DNA of 64,000 nucleotides, taken from Deltaproteobacteria bacterium. GTDB lineage: Bacteria > Desulfobacterota > Desulfomonilia > UBA1062. A program made the position numbers and the translations under genes. A model generated the notes under the pieces. That model searched no databases and was not told where the DNA came from. It saw nothing but the letters and a program-made list of their open reading frames with translations. Below, piece by piece: positions 25,323 to 34,542 of the stretch. The stretch spans positions 62,001 to 126,000 of the forward strand of contig JAHDQN010000035.1 of NCBI GenBank assembly GCA_018433775.1, given 5' to 3'. Numbering within the stretch: position 1 is the first letter of the stretch; each line of letters opens with the position of its first letter.

Positions 25323-27386
25323 TCAGATCGGGTCACAGCTGCTACACTCCGGGGAAAGCTGGTTTTCGAATACTCTGCTGACAGCTGTCTTCAACTCGCT
25401 CATGCCCGATGGTTTCCTGAGTAAGGCCCGAATGCCCAGAGCTTTCGCCTCATCTTCATGGATGTCATTATTGACTCCTGTGCATAAAATAATGGGTATG
25501 TCCTTTTGCTGGGCCAAAATCTTTTTGGCAAGCTCTACACCGGTTATATGAGGCATGAGCAGGTCGGTAATGACGAGATTGAATTTTTCAGGTGTCATCC
25601 TGAACATCTCAAGAGCTTCCTTGGCGTCCTTTACAGCCACGACATCATAGCCTAAACGTTCCAATGCCTTCTTGACACTGGATAATATGACCTCTTCATC
25701 ATCGATAAGAAGAATCGTCCCCTTTCCTCTCGCCTGGGGAGTCTCGCCGGACTGGCTTTCTATATGAAAATCGTTGTCGGTTACCGGGAGAAAAACGACA
25801 AACTTCGACCCTTTTTCAGGCGCGCTTTCGACTTTGATCGCCCCGCCATGGTTCTTGAGTATTCCATGGACAACCGAAAGCCCCATACCGCTGCCTTCTC
25901 CTATCTCTTTAGTAGTGAAAAAGGGCTCGAAGATCTTATCCATTACTTCTGCTCTCATTCCATGTCCGGTGTCTTTCACAGTAAGAGCAAGATAGTGACC
26001 TGTCTTTAATTCAGGATACGCAGTACAGGATTCCATGTGGCAGTTCTCGAGCTTTACTTCTATGGTGCCGTTCCTTTTTCCAATCGCATCCGCTGCGTTC
26101 CTGAACAGGTTCATGATGACCTGATGTATCTGCGTCGGATCGCCCATGATCATGTCGGTCTGTGCGGAGATATGTTGTTTGATATCTATCGTTCTTGGAA
26201 GAGTAGACCTCAGGAAATCCAGCGTCTCCTCCACCAACGGTGCAACCGTTATGGGGGTCAGCTTCTGCTCGTTTTTCCTGCCAAAGAAAAGTATCTGTCT
26301 AATCAAGTCCCTTTGTCGATGGGCAGCCTTGAGTATATTGTTCAGTGTTTTTGAGAAAGGGCTGTTCGGTGCACTCTCTTCCACAAGCATTTCTGTCTCC
26401 AGGATAATAGGATAAAGGATATTGTTCAAGTCATGGGCTATGCCTCCTGCGAATCTGCCTAAGGCCTCCATCTTCTGGAGTTGCTGAATTTGGTTTTCAA
26501 GCTGTTTGTGCTCCGTAGTATCCCGGGCGATAGTCGATGCACCTACTAATTCTCCCGAGGCATTCCGTATCGGAGATATAGTCAACGCAACGTATATTAC
26601 AGTCCCGTCTTTCCTTTGGCGTTGCGTCTCGTAATGTTCAATTGATTTCCCCTCCTTTATCGTTTTGATCAGCTTATCCCATTCTCCTTCGTATCCGCTT
26701 GGGGCGATTATCGATATCTCTTTGCCGACAATCTCGCTCTTCTCATAGCCGTATACTTTCCTTGCCCCTCTGTTCCAGCTGAAGATCTTGCCGTCAAGCG
26801 TCTTGCCGATTATGGCATCGTCTGAAGACTCCACTATGGAAGCAAGCAACTGGTTGATCTCCTCGGTTCGCTTCCGTTCGGCTATTTCTTCATTGAGCTT
26901 CTTGTTTCTCTCTTCCAGTTCGATCGTTCGCTCCTTTACCAGTTCTTCCAGATTTTCGCGATGCCTGAGCAATTCTTCCCTCGCGCGTTTGTGTTCTTGC
27001 AAGAGTTTCTCTCGGTGAAGAAATATGTTGACTTTGCTCAGGAATATGTCCGGATTGTAAGGCTTCGTGATGAAATCCACGGCCCCGGTTCGATAACCTC
27101 TGGAAATATGATGTTCATCTGAATATACGGCAGAGAGAAAAATAATCGGCATGTCTTTTGTTTTTTCTTCCTCTCTGAAATATCGTGCAAGCTCATATCC
27201 GTCCATCTCGGGCATCTGGACATCCAGGATTGCCAGTGAGAGATCGTGATTCAATGAGGCAATCAGAGCATCGTTTCCATTTCCGGCAGGAATGATTTCT
27301 GCCCCGGTTTCCCTCAGTAACTTTTCAAGGGCAAACAGATTTTCTTCTTTATCATCAACAATAAGGATCTTCTGAACAGTCGCCAT
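25323..27386 (-). CDS. Hybrid histidine kinase: REC-PAS-HisKA-HATPase-REC
   Basis: A 687-aa soluble kinase with no membrane segments. Residues 5-122 are a receiver (LAILDVQMPEMDG, acceptor Asp55). A coiled coil spans 125-185, then a PAS domain at about 190-300. The HisKA box GGIAHDLNN has His318, followed by an HATPase with N, G1 and G2 boxes (NLFRNAADAI, VKDTGHGM, GEGSGMGLSVV). A second receiver at about 565-685 has VITDLLMPHITG. The ATG at 27386 follows a GGGGGAAAG box. It is the third gene of an operon after the giant kinase and CheR; the spacing to cheR is 27 bases. The N-terminal receiver suggests it takes phosphoryl groups from another kinase, possibly the first one. Confidence 0.93.
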   Translation of the reverse strand: MATVQKILIVDDKEENLFALEKLLRETGAEIIPAGNGNDALIASLNHDLSLAILDVQMPEMDGYELARYFREEEKTKDMPIIFLSAVYSDEHHISRGYRTGAVDFITKPYNPDIFLSKVNIFLHREKLLQEHKRAREELLRHRENLEELVKERTIELEERNKKLNEEIAERKRTEEINQLLASIVESSDDAIIGKTLDGKIFSWNRGARKVYGYEKSEIVGKEISIIAPSGYEGEWDKLIKTIKEGKSIEHYETQRQRKDGTVIYVALTISPIRNASGELVGASTIARDTTEHKQLENQIQQLQKMEALGRFAGGIAHDLNNILYPIILETEMLVEESAPNSPFSKTLNNILKAAHRQRDLIRQILFFGRKNEQKLTPITVAPLVEETLDFLRSTLPRTIDIKQHISAQTDMIMGDPTQIHQVIMNLFRNAADAIGKRNGTIEVKLENCHMESCTAYPELKTGHYLALTVKDTGHGMRAEVMDKIFEPFFTTKEIGEGSGMGLSVVHGILKNHGGAIKVESAPEKGSKFVVFLPVTDNDFHIESQSGETPQARGKGTILLIDDEEVILSSVKKALERLGYDVVAVKDAKEALEMFRMTPEKFNLVITDLLMPHITGVELAKKILAQQKDIPIILCTGVNNDIHEDEAKALGIRALLRKPSGMSELKTAVSRVFENQLSPECSSCDPI

Positions 27387-27413
27387 AGTCTTTCCCCCGT
27401 TCAATGGATGATA

Positions 27414-28238
27414 TTATGAGCGCCTTTTTCGAAAAACCCGTGTATCCTCGTCCACCTTCTCGAATTTCTCCCGGACAGCGGAAAACCGGAGGTCCTCACT
27501 GATTCCGAGACAGAGATACCCGCCATAGACGAGGCTCTCGTGGAAAAGGTTCAGGACACGATCTTGAAGTTTCAAATCGAAGTAGATAAAGACATTCCTG
27601 CATATAATCAGGTGCATTTCACCGAAGATGCTGTCAGTCACCAGGTTGTGGTTTGCAAAGGTGATATTTCCCTTCAACGAGCGGTTCATGGCAATCGCAT
27701 TATAACGTGCATGATAATAGGACGAGAACGGCATTACCCCTCCCGCCTCATGATAATTCGATGTGAACTTTTTGATATAATCAATCGGATATATACCTTC
27801 TTTTGCCTTCGCCAGTGCTTCGTCATTGAAGTCAGTGGCGTAAATGGTCGCCCTTTCGTAAATCCCTTCTTCCATTAATAAAATGGCGATGGAATATGCC
27901 TCCTCACCGGTGGCACACCCGGCAATCCATACCTTGAAGGTCGGATATGTCCGGAGTATAGGCACAACATGTTCCCTGAGACTGCGAAATACAGGAGGAT
28001 CGCGAAATAATCCGGTTACTGTGATTGAAAATGCCTGAAGCAATTGCCGGAAGAAATCTTCATCATGGAGGACTCTGGAAATCATCTCTGAGATGGTGCG
28101 GCAACCTGACTTCGGAAGGAAATTTCGAATTCTCCGCTCAATGGAGGACAAAGCATAGTTTCTGAAATCATGTCCGTATCGCATGAAGACCGCTTCAAGC
28201 AGGAGATTGATTTCGATGGCTTCAATACCGTCGGGCAT
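27414..28238 (-). CDS. CheR-type protein glutamate methyltransferase
   Basis: A 274-aa SAM-dependent methyltransferase. The N-terminal helical domain (residues 1-70, YGHDFRNYALSSIERRIRNFL) is the CheR all-alpha part; the SAM site follows with VWIAGCATGEEAYSIAILL, ATDFNDEALAKAKEGIY, MHLIICRNVFIYF and a final VYGGYLCLGISEDL. There is no C-terminal pentapeptide-binding TPR. No CheB or chemoreceptor gene is in the window, and the gene lies between two hybrid kinases (18 and 27 bases away). It probably modifies this signalling system rather than a classic chemotaxis receptor; that is inference from position. Confidence 0.93.
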   Translation of the reverse strand: MPDGIEAIEINLLLEAVFMRYGHDFRNYALSSIERRIRNFLPKSGCRTISEMISRVLHDEDFFRQLLQAFSITVTGLFRDPPVFRSLREHVVPILRTYPTFKVWIAGCATGEEAYSIAILLMEEGIYERATIYATDFNDEALAKAKEGIYPIDYIKKFTSNYHEAGGVMPFSSYYHARYNAIAMNRSLKGNITFANHNLVTDSIFGEMHLIICRNVFIYFDLKLQDRVLNLFHESLVYGGYLCLGISEDLRFSAVREKFEKVDEDTRVFRKRRS

Positions 28239-28256
28239 GGTAGATCGCTTCTGTTA

Positions 28257-31200
28257 TTACTGATACAGCCAGATGCGCATAACGGAAAGCAGACGCGCTA
28301 TATCAACGGGTTTCGGCAGGTAGTCGCTTGCGCCCGCCTCTATGCATCGTTGCCGGTCTTCTTTCATTGCCTTGGCCGTAAGGGCGATTATCGGGAGTTT
28401 TGCAAACCGGTCCTGTTCCCTGATCCTCTTCATGGCCTCGTATCCGTCCATCAAGGGCATCATGATGTCCATGAGAACAAGATCTATCTGCTCTTCCTGC
28501 TCCAGAATATCCAGAGCCTTCCGTCCGTTTTCAGCCTTGATCAGCTTCATCCCCCTTTCCGCCAGCACCTTCGAAAGGGCAAATGCATTCCGCATGTCGT
28601 CGTCTACGATAAGGACGGTTTTGTCCTTGAACATGATATCCGTATCATACAGGTTTGTTATGACCTTGCGTTTTTTATCCGGCATCCTGCCAACCATTCG
28701 GTGCAGGAAGAGTGAAACCTCATCGAGCAGCCGTTCTTCGGACCTTACTCCTTTTATGATGATGGACTCGGAATAGTCCCGCAGGAGGTTCTCTTGTTCT
28801 CTGGTCAGCTCCCTGCCGGTATACACGACGACCGGGGGAATGGTAACGTCATCCATGCCCTCCAATTTTTCAAGCAGATCGAACCCGGACATATCTGGAA
28901 GCCCGAGGTCGAGTATCGTGCAGTCAAATACTTTCGATCTTAAAAAGCGGATCGCCTCTTCTCCTGTTGCCGCTTCCTCGGCCCTCACATCGCCATTCCC
29001 GACCAGCTTGACAATGGTTTTACGGAGCCGTGAATCATCTTCAATGACGAGCAGATCCTTGACCTTTTTGCTGAACATGGATTCCAGCTTTCTGAAGACT
29101 TCATCCAGGTCCTTTTTTTTCACGGGTTTTTTCAAGAACCCTATGGCCCCTTTCCTGTAGGCTTGAATGGTCTCGTTCTCAACCGAGATAATGTGAACGG
29201 GTATGTGGCGCGTTTCCGGAGAGTCCTTCATTGATGCAAGGACCGACCAGCCGTCGATCCCCGGCAGCAGGAGATCGAGAACGACCGCGTTTGGACTGTA
29301 CCTTCTCACGAGGTCAAGACCTTCTTCTCCCGTTGCAGCAGCCAGGCATTTGAATCCCTTCTCATGGCATTCTTTTTTCAGGAGGGCAGCAAACTGGGCA
29401 TCATCCTCTATGATAAGGATAACCCTATCGTCCTCGCCAAGATCGTCACGATCATCCGGCAGCCGGGAGATTTCCCGGACAGGTTTTGAAACCTGGTGAG
29501 TTCCCTTGTTTGCATGCAAGATATCAGGCCTTTCCAGTGTCCCGGGCTGTTCCATTTCAAGGGGCAGGTAAAGGCTGAATACGGAGCCTTTCCCGGACTC
29601 GCTCTTCAGTTGTATTTCGCCGCCCAGAAGTGCGGCCAGCTCTCGCGATATGGAGAGTCCGAGCCCTGTTCCGCCATATTTCCTCGCTGTACCCTTTTCG
29701 GCCTGCTGGAATGCCTCGAAAATGATCCTCTGCTTTTCTTCCGGGATGCCTATGCCGGTGTCCCTTATTGCTATGGCGAGTGAATTGTGATGGTTCTGTC
29801 CGTTTGCTGATAAATCCGCGTCGGCTGCAGGGTATGAGAAATTCACATATATGCCGCCCTTTTCGGTAAACTTCAGGGCATTGGACATGAGATTCCTCAG
29901 AATCTGGTTGATCCTTTTCTTGTCGGTGAAGATCGATTCTGGACAATCATTTTCGATCGCGACCTCAAGCCGGAGGCCGTGATCATCCGCCAGATGTCCG
30001 AAGTCGGCACGCAAACCATCGGCAAGGCTTTTTACCGTAACCCTGCGAGGATTCAGCTCCATCCTGCCCACCTCGATCTTGGAAAGGTCAAGGATGTCGT
30101 CGATGAGAGAGAGGAGGTCGTTCCCGCTCTTATAGATGATGCCCGCTGATTCAACCTGCTCTGTATCCAGATTGCCTTCTTTGTTGTCTGCAAGCAACTT
30201 TGCCAGGAGAAGGATGCTGTTCAGCGGTGTTCTGAGCTCATGCGACATATTGGCGAGAAACTCTGATTTGTATTGGCTGGCGATGGAGAGTTGCTCCGCT
30301 TTGTCTTCCAGATCTCTCCTCATGACATTCAAATCGTGGTTTGCCTGTTCGACCTCGTGTTTCTGCTGTTCCAGCGACTCGTTGATCTCCCGCAGTTCCT
30401 TATTGGCTGCATGAAGCTCTTCCTGCTGCTCCTTGAGTTTTCTTTCCGAGCTTCTCAGTAGTTGCGTCTGCTCCTCAAGCGCCTCATTCGTTGCCTTCTG
30501 TTCCTCGTGCTGCATTTGAAGTTCTTCCGTGAGTGCCTGTGATTCGGAAAGGGCTCTGGCCAGGGAGTCTCTGTTCTTCGCGGCCTCTATATTGATTGCG
30601 ATGATATGCATAGCACTTCGAAGATAATCCAATTGAAAATCCGTCAAATGGGTAAGCGATCCTGTCTCGATCACTCCCTCCACATGTCCTTCATGAATGA
30701 GCGGCATGACGAAAATGGTCTTGGGTTTCGCATTTCCCAGGCCCGATGTTACCTTGATATATTCATCAGGGATGTCATGGATAAAGAATTCCTGTTTCCC
30801 TGATGCAGCTTGGCCGATCAATCCCTCGCCCGGTTTGAATCTTTCAGGGTGATCCTTCGGTCTCGTGTATGCATATCCGCTCGAGAGATACAGCGACTTG
30901 TCCTTTTCATCCAGCAGGTAAAATGCCCCTACTTGTGCACCGATATAACCTGCGATCTCAGTTATAACACGTTCACTCATTGTCTGGAGAGAAAGATCGC
31001 CGTGCATGGTCTCCTCCAGCCTGGATATACCGGTTTTTATCCAATTGTTCGCAGCAGTCTCGGTAACATCCCTTATCAGGCCTACCATCCGGGCGACCTC
31101 ACCCTGATCGCCAAGCTTTGGTTTGCCCTGCGCCCAGATCCAGCGAACAGCCCTGTCAGCCCTCTGAATACGGCATTCAAAACTCCATTCCGAGCCTGTA

Positions 31201-32687
31201 GCCAGCGCACGGCCGTATTTTTCGTTCACTTCTTTGCGGTCTTCGGGCAGCACATGGTCCAGGAGCATCCGGTACGTCCATTCGGGTTGGAGCACCTCAT
31301 AACCGAATATCTGATCGTGCCGCAGCGAGCGCCGGACCTTACCTGTCTTCGTATTCAGATCCCATGTGCCCAGCTCGCCTGCCTCGAGTGCATGTGTCAG
31401 GCTTTCTTCTCTGTCCCTGAGCTCAGCTGTTCTTTCCTCGACTTTATGTTCCAGCTCGTCGTGGGATTTCTGCAGGGCTTTCTGTGCCTGCCTCAATTCG
31501 CTGACGTCCCGGGCTGCGGCAAAGACACCCTGTATCTCGCCGACTTCATTTTGATAGGTTGAGGCGTTGTAAAGCACCTCGGTTACGCGGCCTGACACAT
31601 GGCGAATGGCGAGGGGGTAATCCTTAACAAACCCTTCCCGAAATACTTTTTCATAGCCTGCCTGTGCCTTGCCAGGCTCTGTGAAATAGCCGGAAAAGTT
31701 ACTGCCGATGAGGCTTTTTCTGGAAACACCGGTAACTTCTTCCGTGGCTCTGTTTACATCCATTACTTTGCCGTCCGCGCTTATCGTGACCAGCGGGTCG
31801 AGGCTCGCCTCGATCAGGCTCCGGGAATACAGCATGGCGGCATTCAGCTCACGTTCCGCCTTTTTCCGCTCGGTGATATCCCGTGCCGCGGCGAAAACAC
31901 CGATCACCTCTCCGGATTCATCCCGATACACGGAGGCGTTGTACAGAACCGGCGTTATGTGGCCGTTTCTGTGTCGGATTTCCAGTGCATAGTCCCGTAC
32001 GAATCCTTCCTTGAATACCTGGGTATAGCCGGCCCTTGCCATATCGGGGTCTGTGAAATAGCTGGAAAAATCCGTGCCGATAAGCTCTTCCCTGGAATAT
32101 CCCGTTATATGCTCGGTTGTTGCATTCACATCGCTTATCCTGCCCTCGGGATCAATCGTGACAAGGGGGTCGAGGCTCGCCTCGATAAGGTTTCGATTAT
32201 AAGCCCCTGCAATGCGCAGCGCTTCCTCGGTTTTCTTTTGTTCAGTAATATCACGAGCTATAGTAGAAATGCCTATGACAGTGCCGTTTGAATCCTGTAT
32301 TGGGGCGATGGAAAGGGATACCGTTATAGGCTTACCATCTTTTTTCACACGGATGGTTTCACAATAACTGACATGATCACCATGTCTGATTCCCTCAAGG
32401 ATCCTCGAGATCTCATCTGCATGATCCGGAGGGATAAGCATTGAAATATGGCGTCCTATGGCTTCTTGCTCGGAATACCCATAGATCCTCTTTGCTCCAT
32501 TGTTCCAACTCCTGATGATCCCGTTGAGATCTTTTCCGATGATGGCGTCTTCAGATCCGGCCACGATCGAGGAAAGAAGATTATGGACATCATTTGATTC
32601 CAGTTGGGTTATCTGCTGACGAAGGGCTTTTAGTTCACCGATCAGCTGCTTCTTTGTTTTATGTTCGTCTTTCGTCGAAACTACCAT
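28257..32687 (-). CDS. Giant hybrid histidine kinase: 4 PAS, GAF, HisKA-HATPase, 3 receivers
   Basis: A 1476-aa soluble sensor kinase. PAS1 is at about 35-150. PAS2 (160-275) and PAS3 (283-398) are obvious tandem copies, sharing RxLIEASLDPLVTI, YFTxPxxAxAGYxxVFxEGFVxDY, VLYNAS and GVFAAARD. A coiled coil and PAS4 (430-545) follow, then a GAF domain (555-705) and a long coiled coil (705-805). The HisKA box SHELRTPLNS has His816; the HATPase has NALKFTEKG and GGTGLGLSIS. Three receivers follow with acceptor Asp1138, Asp1260 and Asp1407. No membrane helix is seen, so the signal is cytoplasmic. It is the first gene of the kinase-CheR-kinase operon. Confidence 0.95.
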   Translation of the reverse strand: MVVSTKDEHKTKKQLIGELKALRQQITQLESNDVHNLLSSIVAGSEDAIIGKDLNGIIRSWNNGAKRIYGYSEQEAIGRHISMLIPPDHADEISRILEGIRHGDHVSYCETIRVKKDGKPITVSLSIAPIQDSNGTVIGISTIARDITEQKKTEEALRIAGAYNRNLIEASLDPLVTIDPEGRISDVNATTEHITGYSREELIGTDFSSYFTDPDMARAGYTQVFKEGFVRDYALEIRHRNGHITPVLYNASVYRDESGEVIGVFAAARDITERKKAERELNAAMLYSRSLIEASLDPLVTISADGKVMDVNRATEEVTGVSRKSLIGSNFSGYFTEPGKAQAGYEKVFREGFVKDYPLAIRHVSGRVTEVLYNASTYQNEVGEIQGVFAAARDVSELRQAQKALQKSHDELEHKVEERTAELRDREESLTHALEAGELGTWDLNTKTGKVRRSLRHDQIFGYEVLQPEWTYRMLLDHVLPEDRKEVNEKYGRALATGSEWSFECRIQRADRAVRWIWAQGKPKLGDQGEVARMVGLIRDVTETAANNWIKTGISRLEETMHGDLSLQTMSERVITEIAGYIGAQVGAFYLLDEKDKSLYLSSGYAYTRPKDHPERFKPGEGLIGQAASGKQEFFIHDIPDEYIKVTSGLGNAKPKTIFVMPLIHEGHVEGVIETGSLTHLTDFQLDYLRSAMHIIAINIEAAKNRDSLARALSESQALTEELQMQHEEQKATNEALEEQTQLLRSSERKLKEQQEELHAANKELREINESLEQQKHEVEQANHDLNVMRRDLEDKAEQLSIASQYKSEFLANMSHELRTPLNSILLLAKLLADNKEGNLDTEQVESAGIIYKSGNDLLSLIDDILDLSKIEVGRMELNPRRVTVKSLADGLRADFGHLADDHGLRLEVAIENDCPESIFTDKKRINQILRNLMSNALKFTEKGGIYVNFSYPAADADLSANGQNHHNSLAIAIRDTGIGIPEEKQRIIFEAFQQAEKGTARKYGGTGLGLSISRELAALLGGEIQLKSESGKGSVFSLYLPLEMEQPGTLERPDILHANKGTHQVSKPVREISRLPDDRDDLGEDDRVILIIEDDAQFAALLKKECHEKGFKCLAAATGEEGLDLVRRYSPNAVVLDLLLPGIDGWSVLASMKDSPETRHIPVHIISVENETIQAYRKGAIGFLKKPVKKKDLDEVFRKLESMFSKKVKDLLVIEDDSRLRKTIVKLVGNGDVRAEEAATGEEAIRFLRSKVFDCTILDLGLPDMSGFDLLEKLEGMDDVTIPPVVVYTGRELTREQENLLRDYSESIIIKGVRSEERLLDEVSLFLHRMVGRMPDKKRKVITNLYDTDIMFKDKTVLIVDDDMRNAFALSKVLAERGMKLIKAENGRKALDILEQEEQIDLVLMDIMMPLMDGYEAMKRIREQDRFAKLPIIALTAKAMKEDRQRCIEAGASDYLPKPVDIARLLSVMRIWLYQ

Positions 32688-32735
32688 GCTTTCTTCACTC
32701 GTGCTGAAATGAGGAATGTCGGTCTTCTCAACCCT

Positions 32736-32754
32736 GATTCATGTTTCATGAATC
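32736..32754. repeat. Inverted repeat upstream of the giant kinase gene
   Basis: A perfect 8-bp inverted repeat GATTCATG/CATGAATC with a 3-base centre, 49 bases upstream of the kinase start codon. Its position fits an operator or a short 5'-UTR hairpin. Confidence 0.4.
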
Positions 32755-33083
32755 CCCCTTGAATAATCAGACTCATGTATTTTCCGTGCCGGACTTGCTA
32801 CAATAAATCCATATGAAATTAAGCTCTTGAGATGCCGATACTAGATAATCTTAAACGTTATCAGCATAGTTGAATACGATACCACATTCGATCAAATAAT
32901 TGTAGTTGAATTATAACAAGATCTTATGAAAAAATGTGGTTTCCCTGTAAAAAATCGGCAAAGGAACCATAGGTGATTTTAAGGAGGGACGACACGTTTT
33001 TTATGCTTTTTTAACATGGTTTTCCTGCCTCAGCCGGTCAACAAAGAACATCTTCTTGACAGAGTCCTTTTATTGGGTGAAGT
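32755..33083. other. AT-rich divergent intergenic region
   Basis: No gene seen between the giant kinase and trpS. An AAGGAGGG ribosome-site-like sequence at about 32981-32988 is followed only by a three-codon frame, so it does not serve a normal gene. No T-box features or Trp-codon leader peptide were found ahead of trpS. Confidence 0.45.
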
Positions 33084-33146
33084 ATGCCTGAGTTTTCACT
33101 GGCTGTTTTTATGAATGAAACAAAAGAAACAGGAGCTTGCAAGCAG

Positions 33147-34223
33147 ATGGAACGAGTCGATTACAGAACATTCGAGGCCTCCCTTGAGCGGAGCGCCCAG
33201 CTTGAGAAAGACCTTCAGAGCAATCCGGAACGGTTCAGGGTTCTCACCGGTGACAGGCCTACCGGAAAGCTGCATGTAGGACACCTTTTCGGTTCTATCG
33301 AGAACAGGGTGCGGCTGCAGAACCTTGGTGTTCCGATATTTGTCGTCATTGCCGACTATCAGGTGCTGACTGACCGTGATTATGCCGGCGATATTGCAGA
33401 AAACGTACACCAGCTGGTAATTGACTATATCGCCGCTGGACTTGATCCTGACGGGGAGAAGACATTTATCTTCCCGCACAGCCATGTACCCGAGTTAAAC
33501 CAGCTTTTGCTTCCGTTCCTCACGCTTGTCACAAACGCCGAGCTCAACCGAAACCCGACTGTTAAGGAGGAGATACAGGCATCATCCCAGAAAAACATCA
33601 CTGCCGGCATGTATGTCTATCCCGTGCATCAAGCCGCAGACATTCTTTTCTGCAAGGCAAATGTGGTGCCTGTAGGGAAAGACCAGCTGCCTCACCTCGA
33701 AATTACCCGTACGATTGCAAGGCGCTTCAATACGCGTTTTTGTGCCGGCAACCCTGTCTTTCCCGAACCGCAGCCACTGATAAGCAGCGCCCCGCTCATA
33801 CTCGGGCTGGACGGGTCGCAGAAGATGAGCAAGAGCAGGAACAATGCCGTCATGCTCTCGGCAACAGAGGATGAGACTGCAAAGCTGATAAAGGCGGCGA
33901 AGACCGACACGGACAGAAATATCACATACGATCCGGAAAGCAGGCCGGAGGTTGCAAATCTTCTCCTGATCGCCTCGCTTTGTACAGGTGCGCCTCCGGA
34001 AGTGCTGGCAGAGGAAATAGGCGACAAGGGTGCCTCCCGGTTGAAGGCAATTCTTACTGAATCCCTCAATGAATACCTGCGCCCGCTGAGGCAGAAAAGA
34101 CAGCAGCTGGAGCAGGATCCGGAATATATCAGGAATGTTTTGATGAAAGGCATAGAACGAGCCCGCCAGATAGCCAAGGAAACTTTGGTGGAAGTGAGAA
34201 GGGCTATGGGGATGGAGTATTAA
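33147..34223 (+). CDS. trpS: Tryptophanyl-tRNA synthetase
   Basis: A class I aminoacyl-tRNA synthetase, 358 aa from the ATG at 33147 (AGGAG 11 bases upstream). Starts at 33084 or 33111 would add 21 or 12 residues and cannot be excluded. The N-terminal extension (MERVDYRTFEASLERSAQLEKDLQSNPERF) precedes LTGDRPTGKLHVGHLFG, where the HIGH-like motif is at residues 41-49. The second signature, KMSKS, is at 226-230. The LTGDRPTG form is that of the longer TrpS branch seen in Actinobacteria and some Firmicutes. Base composition is lower in GC than the core genes, and the gene sits beside toxin-antitoxin genes, so acquisition by transfer or a second trpS copy elsewhere is possible. Confidence 0.95.
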   Translation: MERVDYRTFEASLERSAQLEKDLQSNPERFRVLTGDRPTGKLHVGHLFGSIENRVRLQNLGVPIFVVIADYQVLTDRDYAGDIAENVHQLVIDYIAAGLDPDGEKTFIFPHSHVPELNQLLLPFLTLVTNAELNRNPTVKEEIQASSQKNITAGMYVYPVHQAADILFCKANVVPVGKDQLPHLEITRTIARRFNTRFCAGNPVFPEPQPLISSAPLILGLDGSQKMSKSRNNAVMLSATEDETAKLIKAAKTDTDRNITYDPESRPEVANLLLIASLCTGAPPEVLAEEIGDKGASRLKAILTESLNEYLRPLRQKRQQLEQDPEYIRNVLMKGIERARQIAKETLVEVRRAMGMEY

Positions 34224-34245
34224 AGGACTGATACGGTAACCCCAA

Positions 34246-34359
34246 TCAAAACACCGGGTAAGACAACCCTTCCTCTGTTTCAGCAAATTCAATAGGCGTT
34301 TTCATGCCTAAGGCGACATTTTCTTCAAAAAGCCATGCCCGGGTATATTGATCTTGCTC
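34246..34359 (-). pseudogene. Remnant of a DUF2384 (Xre/MbcA/ParS-type) antitoxin C-terminus
   Basis: A 37-residue open stretch bounded by stops reads TRAWLFEENVALGMKTP followed by IEFAETEEGL. The pattern W-L-x3-N-x-A-L-G-x-K/R-T-P-x-E-x3-T-E-E-G is the conserved C-terminal signature of DUF2384 antitoxins. The upstream part of the gene is broken by stops, and no start or DNA-binding half can be read in frame. It sits between trpS and the AbiE-like genes and points to an older toxin-antitoxin insertion here. Confidence 0.45.
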
Positions 34360-34542
34360 TCAAGAGCATCGGTGGCTTCTACGTACAGTACAGGCAGCCA
34401 AGGGACCCTGTCAAGGAAGTCTTCCAACAAGACGGAATCGCCCCCTTTGGATTTCCACCATTCGGATAAGACAGGACCAGGAATTTCTTCAAGGCTATAA
34501 GCCGAAAACCCGCCGCCAATTCATTATCCTCCATTAGGATCG

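Noticed and set aside
32941-33083. T-box, riboswitch or Trp leader peptide ahead of trpS
   Set aside because: No T-box consensus, no Trp-codon leader and no terminator/antiterminator pair could be seen; the AAGGAGGG there serves only a three-codon frame.
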